DNA from: Porphyromonas bennonis DSM 23058 = JCM 16335
Lineage (GTDB): Bacteria; Bacteroidota; Bacteroidia; Bacteroidales; Porphyromonadaceae
DNA length: 64,000 bases
NCBI RefSeq assembly: GCF_000375645.1
Contig: NZ_AQWR01000002.1
Coordinates: forward strand, 58,392-122,391
Reading direction: 5' to 3'
A model generated the notes under the pieces. The model had not been told where the DNA came from and did no database searches. It saw only the letters and a program-made list of their open reading frames with translations. Shown here piece after piece: positions 28,272 through 34,772 of the stretch; position 1 is the first letter of the stretch, and each line of letters starts with the position of its first letter. The position numbers and the translations under genes were made by a program.

Positions 28272-29816
28272 TCAGAGGTTCTTCAGGAGGGACTTCATAC
28301 TGACCTTCTCGTCGATCAGTGCGTGCAGCTCCCGGATCGGGACACGCTTCTGCTCCATAGTATCGCGGAAGCGAACAGTCACTGACTCGTCCGTGGGCGT
28401 ATCATTATCAATGGTCACGCAGTAGGGCGTGCCGATGGCGTCGTGACGGCGGTAGCGCTTACCGATAGAGTCCTTCTCGTCGTAGACACAATTAAAGTCG
28501 TACCGCAGCTCCTTCATGACCGACTCCGCGATCTCGGGTAGACCATCCTTTGCGACCAGCGGGAGCACAGCCACCTTAGTGGGAGCCAGTGCAGGAGGTA
28601 GCTTGAGGACCACTCTGGAGGAGCCATTCTCGAGCTCCTCCTCCACATAGGATCCGCACAGGATGCTGAGGAAGAGCCGATCGACACCGATGGAGGTCTC
28701 CACCACGTAGGGGACATAGCTCTCGCCCTCCTCCGGATCGTAGTATCTCAGCTTCTTGCCGCTGTACTTCTCATGCTGACTGAGGTCAAAATTGGTCCGC
28801 GAGTGGACTCCCTCCACCTCGCTGAAGCCAAAGGGCATCTCAAACTCGATGTCTGTTGCCGCATTGGCATAGTGGGCCAGCTTCTCATGGTCGTGGAAGC
28901 GGTACTTCTCGTCCCCGAGACCGAGATTCTTATGCCACTTCATCCGCGCAGCCTTCCACTGCTTAAACCAGTCAATCTCCGTCCCGGGCTTCACGAAGAA
29001 CTGCATCTCCATCTGCTCAAACTCGCGCATACGGAAGATAAACTGCCGCGCCACGATCTCGTTGCGGAACGCTTTACCGATCTGTGCGATGCCGAAGGGG
29101 ATCTTCATACGACCCGTCTTCTGGACGTTAAGGAAATTGACAAAGATCCCCTGCGCTGTCTCGGGCCGCAGGTATACCGTCATCGTATCGTCCGAGGCGG
29201 AGCCCATCTGCGTGGAGAACATAAGGTTGAACTGCCGCACGTCGGTCCAGTTGCGCGAGCCACTCACCGGGTCAGCGATCTCGCAGTCGAGGATCAGCTG
29301 ATGAAGTCCCTCCAGGTCACCACTCCCGGACACCTCGGCGTATCGGTCGTAGACCTTCTTTCGCTCATCGAGTACGCGCTTCAGATTGACGCTCGTCTCT
29401 CGATACTGTGTCTCATCAAAGCTGTCTCCGAAGCGCTTACGCGCCTTGGCGATATCCTTCTCGATCTTCCCGTCCAGCTTAGCGATATAGTCCTCCACAA
29501 GGACGTCTGCACGATATCTCTTCTTGGAGTCCTTATTGTCGATCATCGGGTCATTGAAGGCCGCCAGGTGACCCGACGCCTCCCAGATCCTCGGGTGCAT
29601 AAAGATGGAGGAGTCCAGCCCTGCGATATTGTCGTGCAGGTGCGTCATACTCTCCCACCAGTAGCGCTTGATGTTATTCTTCAGCTCAATGCCGTTCTGA
29701 CCATAGTCATAGACGGCACTGAGACCGTCGTAGATCTCGGAGGAGGGGAAGACAAAGCCATACTCCTTGCAGTGACTGATGATTGTCTTGAAGAGCGTCT
29801 CGTTAGTTACAGACAT
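28272..29816 (-). CDS. glyS: glycyl-tRNA synthetase, single-chain type
   Basis: Start ATG 29816 gives 514 residues (MSVTNETLFKTIISHC...). It is the homodimeric class II form, not the alpha2-beta2 form. FVFPSSEIYDGLSAVYDYG, the class II motif with NEIVARQFIFRMREFEQME, GVHSRTNFDLSQH and GVDRLFLSIL are present, with an anticodon-binding domain at the C-terminus (VAVLPLV). An in-frame upstream extension exists but crosses the promoter. It leads the run FKBP-surE-lpxB. A TACCTTTG box lies 58 bp upstream. Confidence 0.96.
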   Translation of the reverse strand: MSVTNETLFKTIISHCKEYGFVFPSSEIYDGLSAVYDYGQNGIELKNNIKRYWWESMTHLHDNIAGLDSSIFMHPRIWEASGHLAAFNDPMIDNKDSKKRYRADVLVEDYIAKLDGKIEKDIAKARKRFGDSFDETQYRETSVNLKRVLDERKKVYDRYAEVSGSGDLEGLHQLILDCEIADPVSGSRNWTDVRQFNLMFSTQMGSASDDTMTVYLRPETAQGIFVNFLNVQKTGRMKIPFGIAQIGKAFRNEIVARQFIFRMREFEQMEMQFFVKPGTEIDWFKQWKAARMKWHKNLGLGDEKYRFHDHEKLAHYANAATDIEFEMPFGFSEVEGVHSRTNFDLSQHEKYSGKKLRYYDPEEGESYVPYVVETSIGVDRLFLSILCGSYVEEELENGSSRVVLKLPPALAPTKVAVLPLVAKDGLPEIAESVMKELRYDFNCVYDEKDSIGKRYRRHDAIGTPYCVTIDNDTPTDESVTVRFRDTMEQKRVPIRELHALIDEKVSMKSLLKNL

Positions 29817-29850
29817 ATTATATGGGAAAATCAATTGGTTCGCATACGGG

Positions 29851-29869
29851 GACGACCCCTTAGGTCGTC
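29851..29869 (-). other. hairpin in the glyS leader
   Basis: Arms GACGACC (29851-29857) and GGTCGTC (29863-29869) with a 5-nt loop lie between the glyS -7 box and start codon, so they should form in the mRNA leader. There is no T-run, so it is not an obvious attenuator. Confidence 0.7.
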
Positions 29870-29873
29870 TTCG

Positions 29874-29881
29874 CAAAGGTA
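29874..29881 (-). promoter_or_regulatory. -7 box of the glyS promoter
   Basis: Minus-strand TACCTTTG followed by CG matches TAnnTTTG exactly. The upstream -33 element is poor (TTTTTC). Confidence 0.7.
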
Positions 29882-29960
29882 ATCAAAATGTACGCACTAT
29901 CCCCTGAAAAAGTGAGCGGACCACGGGCAAACGCATTTGAGACTCGTCCATCAGCAGCGT

Positions 29961-30178
29961 AACCGCATCCGCAAGGATACCCGCTCTATAGGTATCGGTC
30001 GAGCCACGAAGTGGCGAAGACCAATGCATGAGAGTTTAGCTCGTAACCCGACGCCTTGCGGGTCGCCGTCACATCGGAGATGAGCGATGTTTATAGAGAG
30101 ACCACTCGTGCGGTTGCCTAAGCATTAACCTCTCTGACGAGCATCAGATGGTTTACTGTATAGTTCAGATGCGTCAGA
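29961..30178. other. non-coding stretch rich in short hairpins, unassigned
   Basis: No gene is seen here. Several short inverted repeats follow one another: GATACC/GGTATC (29976-29996), GCCAC/GTGGC with a 3-nt loop (30003-30015), ACCCG/CGGGT (30046-30063) and ACATCG/CGATGT (30071-30090). A GCATC/GATGC pair lies at about 30141-30172. This could be a structured RNA or decayed repeat DNA. I cannot name a family. Confidence 0.4.
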
Positions 30179-30192
30179 CCTGAGCCCCCAAA

Positions 30193-30252
30193 CTAAACCC
30201 GATATTAGTGATCACTATTACCGGGTTTAGTGATCACTAATACCGGTAATAG
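30193..30252 (+). repeat. tandem palindrome array C (three 16-bp units, 22-bp period)
   Basis: Units at 30193-30208, 30215-30230 and 30237-30252 are separated by TGATCA both times. Unit 1 (CTAAACCCGATATTAG) is not symmetric within itself but is nearly the reverse complement of unit 2 (CTATTACCGGGTTTAG). The next 16 bases fit no fourth unit well. The tail TTTTCCCTGTGA resembles the 20.3-kb array tail, so I tentatively orient it +. It lies upstream of the broken lipoprotein gene and 376 bp from the glyS start. Confidence 0.85.
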
Positions 30253-30362
30253 TTTTCCCTGTGAGAGTAGAGCCATTAAAAGGCAAATCCAAGTAAATGA
30301 CTGGGATCCCTTCTAAGCACGAAAAGTATCTTCTAAAGCTAAAAAAACAAACAGCACCTCAA

Positions 30363-30393
30363 TTTGGTTTTTAGAAATAACCTCTTATATTTG
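30363..30393 (+). promoter_or_regulatory. promoter of the lipoprotein/small membrane protein pair
   Basis: TTTG at 30363-30366, a 19-bp spacer, and TATATTTG at 30386-30393: a consensus Bacteroidetes promoter. The implied start is near 30400, 27 bp before ATG 30427. Confidence 0.8.
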
Positions 30394-30426
30394 CCATATT
30401 ACCAAACCAATAAAACATTTACCGTC

Positions 30427-30801
30427 ATGAGAAAAGGCTTTCTTTCAACAGCACCTTTATGTACACTCACCCTTGCCAGCTCCTGTCAGAGGTATGAAAC
30501 AAATGCTCCTAATTAAGAATCTTTAAACTCATCGGCAACAGAGGCATATGTTGACGCTTGTGCAACTCTCGTTCTGAATCTCAGAGCAGCAATAGATAAC
30601 AACCCTAAACCACTAACGTCATTTACCGATATTGACAGCTTGTCAGCTCGAGTTTACGATAATCTCTCTATAAAGACCAAATCAAACCTGCTTAACAAAC
30701 CCGCTAACTTTATATCCCGAGACAAGGGCAACAGACGAAAAGATGATGTTTTCGCCAAGTTCTGCGATAGAATATGCTTCCGAAACTGCAGCAAACATTA
30801 A
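30427..30801 (+). pseudogene. small lipoprotein gene interrupted by one in-frame stop
   Basis: ATG 30427 encodes a 29-residue start with a lipoprotein signal (MRKGFLSTAPLCTLTLASSC; lipobox ASSC, Cys20). TAA follows at 30514-30516. The same frame then stays open for 94 further codons, to TAA 30799-30801, with protein-like composition (ATEAYVDACATLVLNLRAAI, then DDVFAKFCDRICF) but no ATG to restart. The simplest reading is a recently inactivated lipoprotein of about 123 residues. Its promoter is intact, and the next gene begins 18 bp later. A sequencing error or recoded stop cannot be excluded. No family recognised. Confidence 0.7.
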
Positions 30802-30819
30802 CTAACGAATACCGAAATT

Positions 30820-31074
30820 ATGGGAGATAAGACCATTTTGAAGAGCATAGCATTACGACGCACAATCCTCGTTATTGCTATTGCCTATAGTATTTTTTTG
30901 CTCTTAGCACGGACAGAAGTCCTAGATATACAGCTCAGTAGCTGGATGTTTGCTATCGGCTTTTTCTTGTGGGCTGTAACAATCTGCATATTGGAGAAAA
31001 ATATGACTTGGGGTAAAGCTGCAGTGGTCTTCCTCCTGAGTTTTATTGCGTATCTTTCGACCACTATGATTTAG
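30820..31074 (+). CDS. small membrane protein of unknown function
   Basis: The 84-residue protein has three predicted membrane helices: TILVIAIAYSIFLLLA, MFAIGFFLWAVTICIL and AAVVFLLSFIAYLSTT. Two short charged loops separate them. It is AT-richer than its neighbours and follows the broken lipoprotein gene by 18 bp, so both probably use the promoter at 30363-30393. I recognise no family. Small accessory membrane proteins of this kind are common beside lipoprotein genes, but function cannot be assigned. Confidence 0.7.
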   Translation: MGDKTILKSIALRRTILVIAIAYSIFLLLARTEVLDIQLSSWMFAIGFFLWAVTICILEKNMTWGKAAVVFLLSFIAYLSTTMI

Positions 31075-31142
31075 GGAATTCAATCTCCCGGGCGTTGATG
31101 AGTGCGCACTTTTGCATCTGGAGCCTCACTGGACGTTGAGCG

Positions 31143-31166
31143 CCGACATAAGTGTCGGACGTTTTG
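31143..31166 (+). terminator. possible terminator after the small membrane protein gene
   Basis: Arms CCGACA (31143-31148) and TGTCGG (31153-31158) with loop TAAG are followed by ACGTTTTG. The stem is short, so this is tentative. It lies 69 bp after the stop. Confidence 0.45.
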
Positions 31167-31220
31167 TTCGGTACTTAATGGGCACGCTCCGAGGACCTCG
31201 GATATAGTCCCCCCTAAACA

Positions 31221-31262
31221 ATAACGGGTTACAGGTAGCCTAGGCTACCTGTAACCCGTTAT
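31221..31262. repeat. 42-bp perfect palindrome
   Basis: Bases 31221-31241 (starting ATAACGGGTTACAGG) are exactly complementary in reverse to 31242-31262, with no spacer; the centre is GCCTAGGC. It lies between the convergent small membrane gene and queE (36 bp from the queE stop). There is no adjacent T-run on either strand. It may act as a bidirectional terminator, or as a protein site or element end. Confidence 0.95.
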
Positions 31263-31297
31263 CAGTTGTATCCGATTGGATTCCTACAAAGCCCGTG

Positions 31298-31876
31298 TCA
31301 GCGGACACCGAGGAGCTTGTGCTGCTGGAGGGAGAGGCGCCACAGCGGATGGGCGAGCACATAAGCGACGGTCTCATCGAGGATCACACGATTGCGCAAC
31401 GGGTCGCCCACGTCGCAGGGCTGGAGGAGGTAGTGATCGGCGTGGATGCCGTAGTCGCTCACCTCATGCTCTCCGTCGTAGATCACCTTCAGCTCATCGA
31501 CTCGCTCGAGGACCACACGCCCCTTCGCCCCCACATAGGCAAGCTTAGGCGAGCAGGTGATCCAGTCCACTCCGGCGGGGAGTGGATGGGTGCCATTGGT
31601 CTCCACAGCGACACGCTTACCGAGGGCCTGGAGTCCCTCGACGAGGGACTCCGTCAGCTGGAGAGAGGGCTCCCCTCCGGTCACGACGACGAGCGGAGCC
31701 GGGTACGAACCCACCTCAGCGAGGATCTCCTCCTCCGTCATCGGGGTACCGTACCGGAAGTCTGTGTCACAGAAGGCACAGTCCAGGTTACACCCAGAGA
31801 AGCGGAGGAAGACCGCCGGAGTACCCGCCTGCACGCCCTCCCCCTGGAGAGAGTAAAAGATCTCGCAGACCTTCAT
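31298..31876 (-). CDS. queE: 7-carboxy-7-deazaguanine synthase
   Basis: The 192-residue radical SAM protein opens VCEIFYSLQGEG, the QueE substrate-binding start, and carries CNLDCAFC with the CX3CX2C cluster motif. VVTGGEPSLQ follows, and YLLQPCD near the end. It converts carboxytetrahydropterin to CDG in queuosine/preQ0 synthesis, with Mg2+ and SAM. Its start overlaps queD by 4 bp, so they are translated together. queC and queF are not in the window. Confidence 0.96.
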   Translation of the reverse strand: MKVCEIFYSLQGEGVQAGTPAVFLRFSGCNLDCAFCDTDFRYGTPMTEEEILAEVGSYPAPLVVVTGGEPSLQLTESLVEGLQALGKRVAVETNGTHPLPAGVDWITCSPKLAYVGAKGRVVLERVDELKVIYDGEHEVSDYGIHADHYLLQPCDVGDPLRNRVILDETVAYVLAHPLWRLSLQQHKLLGVR

Positions 31877-32223
31877 AGGCCGGCGTCGGTCCCGTCGATG
31901 GTATAGAGCGCGGTGTTATTCTCCGACTCGCACACCTTTGCCTTATAGCAATTGGGGATCTGCTCCACACACCAGCGGGCAATGTTCTCCGCTGTGGGGT
32001 TGAAGGGCAGCAGCTCATTGAAGTCCCCATGGTCGAGATAGGCGTGGATCCGCTCCTTGATGATATTAAAGTCTACCACCATACCCTCGGCATTGAGCTC
32101 CTCGGCGCGGCAATAGATCGTGATGATCCAGTTGTGTCCATGGATGCGACTGCACTTACTCGGGTACGGGAGCTCCAGGTGATGGCTTCCCGCCACCTCT
32201 AATCTCTTTGCAATATAATACAT
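31873..32223 (-). CDS. queD: 6-carboxy-5,6,7,8-tetrahydropterin synthase
   Basis: The 116-residue protein has the QueD zinc site: SHHLELP, then CSRIHGHNW with the catalytic Cys and two zinc histidines. DFNIIKERI, LDHGDFNELLP and PTAENIARW are conserved 6-PTPS-family motifs. It makes the pterin precursor that queE uses. A TACCTTTG box is 21 bp upstream, so the pair probably has its own promoter although the glucosaminidase gene lies only 63 bp before it. Confidence 0.96.
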   Translation of the reverse strand: MYYIAKRLEVAGSHHLELPYPSKCSRIHGHNWIITIYCRAEELNAEGMVVDFNIIKERIHAYLDHGDFNELLPFNPTAENIARWCVEQIPNCYKAKVCESENNTALYTIDGTDAGL

Positions 32224-32243
32224 AGTAATCTTTCTTCCTGATG

Positions 32244-32251
32244 CAAAGGTA
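32244..32251 (-). promoter_or_regulatory. -7 box of the queD-queE promoter
   Basis: Minus-strand TACCTTTG followed by C. No good -33 TTTG is seen. It sits in the 63-bp gap between the glucosaminidase stop and the queD start. Confidence 0.65.
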
Positions 32252-32286
32252 CAGATTTTATCGCGCGGTCTCTTCGTCTGACAGTC

Positions 32287-33291
32287 TTACCTCAGGATCA
32301 GGATGTCACCCTCCTGGGGAATATAAGCGGGGTCGAGCTTATTCATCTGGTAGAGGGAGCGCAGCTGGATCCCGTATCTCTGCGCAATGCCGTGGATCGA
32401 CTCCCCTACCCTCACCTCATGGCGATAGTAGGGCGGATCGGCACGACGGAGTTTCCGCTGGAGGTAGATGATGTCGCCCTCCTCGATCGGGTAGCCGGGC
32501 GGGAAGTCGTTGTAGTCCGTCAGCTTCTTCTCCGAGATATCGAGGTCACGAGCGATACTGGCGAGGTCGTCCTCCCTCTTCGCGAGAACATAAAGGAGAC
32601 CGTAGCTCTTGTAGATCTCTCGAACACCGGCGGGGGTGGTCTCACGGGAGGCCGGCTTCTCATACTTCATAGGGGGCTTTTGGCTAACCGTTCGGCGTGG
32701 CTGCTCGGGTCGGTTATAGGCGTAGTCACGCTCCAGATTACCATCCACGAGCAGGTAGAGCTGGTAGTCCTCGATGATCTTGATGAGCTTATTGGCGTAG
32801 CCTCTGTCGGTGGCGTAGCCGGCACTCTGCAGCCCCTTTGCCCAACCCTTATAGTCGGTCATGTCTATACGGAAGAGTGAGCTGTACCGGCGGTTGCCAG
32901 TGAGGAACTGCCCATGGTCGAGGTAGGAGTCGAGCGGATCATCGTACACCCTGAAGCAGTCGCGGGGGTTGTCGTCGCGGTGGTAGGTGCGTGCACCCCG
33001 CCAGCTATTGTGGCACTTGATACCGAAGTGATTATTGGACTTCTGCGCCAGAGCACTTCCCCCCGCCCCGCTCTCCAGCAGACCTTGAGCCATGGTGATG
33101 GAGGCAGGAATGCCAAACTGCCTCTGGCTCTGCAGCGCAGCGGGGGCATACTGCCGGATGTAGGCGTTGTAGGAGGGGTTCTTCCCCGGCATGGGCATCC
33201 GGCTCACCTGCTGATTGGCAGCATTTCGGGTACTTCCACAGCCGGTGAGGAGCAGGAGCGGTAAGAGGAGAGCGAGGACTTTACGGGTCAT
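32287..33291 (-). CDS. glucosaminidase-domain lipoprotein with two LysM domains
   Basis: The 334-residue protein has a lipoprotein signal (LLLLTGC), then a mannosyl-glycoprotein endo-beta-N-acetylglucosaminidase-like domain at about residues 50-185 (ITMAQGLLESGAGGSALAQK with the catalytic Glu, NNHFGIKC, DYKGWAKGLQSAGYATD). A basic linker follows. Two LysM repeats are at about 225-275 and 288-333 (SIHGIAQRYGIQLRSLYQMN). It should cut peptidoglycan at the outer-membrane inner face. It follows the comB-like gene by 6 bp. Confidence 0.92.
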   Translation of the reverse strand: MTRKVLALLLPLLLLTGCGSTRNAANQQVSRMPMPGKNPSYNAYIRQYAPAALQSQRQFGIPASITMAQGLLESGAGGSALAQKSNNHFGIKCHNSWRGARTYHRDDNPRDCFRVYDDPLDSYLDHGQFLTGNRRYSSLFRIDMTDYKGWAKGLQSAGYATDRGYANKLIKIIEDYQLYLLVDGNLERDYAYNRPEQPRRTVSQKPPMKYEKPASRETTPAGVREIYKSYGLLYVLAKREDDLASIARDLDISEKKLTDYNDFPPGYPIEEGDIIYLQRKLRRADPPYYRHEVRVGESIHGIAQRYGIQLRSLYQMNKLDPAYIPQEGDILILR

Positions 33292-33297
33292 GGCGTT

Positions 33298-34023
33298 TTA
33301 CTTATTATGTAAGACGATACGTTCCTGAGCATCGGTGCCGGCGATGGGTAGAGCGGTAGAGCAGTCGAGGTCAATGCAGTACGAGAGAGCCTCTGCCTTC
33401 CCCACACGGAGGAGGCGCTGGTAGTGGTCGCTCTGCTTGATGGCGCCCACGATGTCGGACGAGTGGCTACGGTAGTAGTCGAGCACCATCCGCACCGCAT
33501 CACTGCCGAGCGTGTGGCTTCCGGACAGGCGGTCAGCGAGGGCGGCACCGAAGAGTGCATCCTCGATGCAGACATGCCCCTCCCAGCCGGCACAGACGGA
33601 GAGGACATTGCGTCCCCGGCAGTACTCAGCGACGGTGCCAATATTGGTGAATGCCCCGACGACCACACTATGCTCCGGACCAAAGCTCATACATTTCTTC
33701 AGCGTCCGGGTGCCATTGGTGGTGGTGAAGTAGATCTCCTTGTCGCGCACCTGCTCGGGACTATACTCGAGCGGATCGTTGCCAAGATCAGCGAAGTCGC
33801 ACTTGACACACTTCCGCTCTGCACCGACGAGGTGCCCCGCCGCAGCTGCCGCCTTTGCTTCCTCTATGGCCTCGATGGGAAAGATCCGGCGTACACCGTT
33901 GTCGAAGGCAGCGACCATCGTCGAACTGGCTCTGAGGATATCGACCACCACGAAAGTGGTCGGCTCAGTAGGCCTGTAGACATCAAGCAACTCGGGTGAG
34001 AGAACAATATCGATCGTATTCAT
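33298..34023 (-). CDS. comB: 2-phosphosulfolactate phosphatase family protein (ComB-like)
   Basis: The 241-residue protein has VVVDILRASSTMVAAFDNGV, a ComB signature, plus LVGAERKCVKCDFADLGNDP, TTNGTRTLKKC, GAFTNIGTV and VCAGWEGHVCIEDALFG. ComB hydrolyses phosphosulfolactate in coenzyme M synthesis of archaea. This organism type does not make coenzyme M, so the substrate here is open. It overlaps the cutC end by 4 bp and precedes the glucosaminidase gene. Confidence 0.88.
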   Translation of the reverse strand: MNTIDIVLSPELLDVYRPTEPTTFVVVDILRASSTMVAAFDNGVRRIFPIEAIEEAKAAAAAGHLVGAERKCVKCDFADLGNDPLEYSPEQVRDKEIYFTTTNGTRTLKKCMSFGPEHSVVVGAFTNIGTVAEYCRGRNVLSVCAGWEGHVCIEDALFGAALADRLSGSHTLGSDAVRMVLDYYRSHSSDIVGAIKQSDHYQRLLRVGKAEALSYCIDLDCSTALPIAGTDAQERIVLHNK

Positions 34024-34772
34024 GATAAAAGACTCTGACGCATGGATGAAATAGCCTCGGCATCGGTCACTCTGTAGTTCCTCTCTGGAACCAGAGCCGT
34101 AGACGAGGGTGGAAATGCCGCTGAGGAGTGACGCATGGCACTAACCCTCTGCCGTGCAAAGGTACCATGAATCGCAGAGACACCGGTGGACTGGACCACA
34201 TGACGTGCATTGTCGGCCGTGATACCGCTGCCCGCCATGATGCAGATGCGTCCATCGGCCTGCTCCACTAGGCGGCGGATCCGATCCAGACTGTCTACTG
34301 CCGAGGGCGTGCCGCCCGAGGTGAGAATGCAGGCAAAGCCGACAGCGACCGCCTGCTCCAGAGCCGTCTCCAGCGATGCCGCCCGATCAAAAGCCCGGTG
34401 AAGCGTGATCGGAAGTCCCTCTGCCTCTCGGATCAGTCTTCGGCAGAGCTCCTCGTCCAAGTCTCCATCAGGAGTAAGGGCTCCGAGTGAGAAACCGGCC
34501 ACTCCCAGTCGTCTCAGGACTCGGATATCCTCCAGCATAACATCGATCTCGGTCTCTGTGTAGAGGAAGTCGCCCGAGCGAGGACGGATGATCGGGATGA
34601 TCGGCAGGTTGCAGTGACGAAGGGCTGTCGCCACTGTTCCGTAGGAGGGCGTAGTACCACCCTCGGAGAGGGCGGCACAGAGCTCTATTCGGCTCGCCCC
34701 ACCATGCTCAGCCTCGACGCACGATGGGACATCGCCGGCGCAATTCTCGATGATGAGTTTACTTTCCTTCAT
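34020..34772 (-). CDS. cutC: CutC family protein
   Basis: The 250-residue protein matches CutC: IENCAGDVPSCVEAEHGGAS, RIELCAALSEGGTTPSYG, IIPIIRPRSGDFLYTE, LGALTPDGDLD, ITLHRAFDRA and LTSGGTPSAVDS. The family is a TIM barrel named for copper homeostasis in E. coli, though its biochemical role is unsettled. It overlaps the beta-mannosidase end by 14 bp and the comB-like start by 4 bp, so the four genes form one unit. Confidence 0.93.
   Translation of the reverse strand: MKESKLIIENCAGDVPSCVEAEHGGASRIELCAALSEGGTTPSYGTVATALRHCNLPIIPIIRPRSGDFLYTETEIDVMLEDIRVLRRLGVAGFSLGALTPDGDLDEELCRRLIREAEGLPITLHRAFDRAASLETALEQAVAVGFACILTSGGTPSAVDSLDRIRRLVEQADGRICIMAGSGITADNARHVVQSTGVSAIHGTFARQRVSAMRHSSAAFPPSSTALVPERNYRVTDAEAISSMRQSLLS

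Noticed and set aside
30514..30516. Recoded stop (read-through) in the lipoprotein gene
   Set aside because: No known recoding signal or special tRNA gene is visible. A simple nonsense mutation is more economical, so it is listed as a pseudogene.
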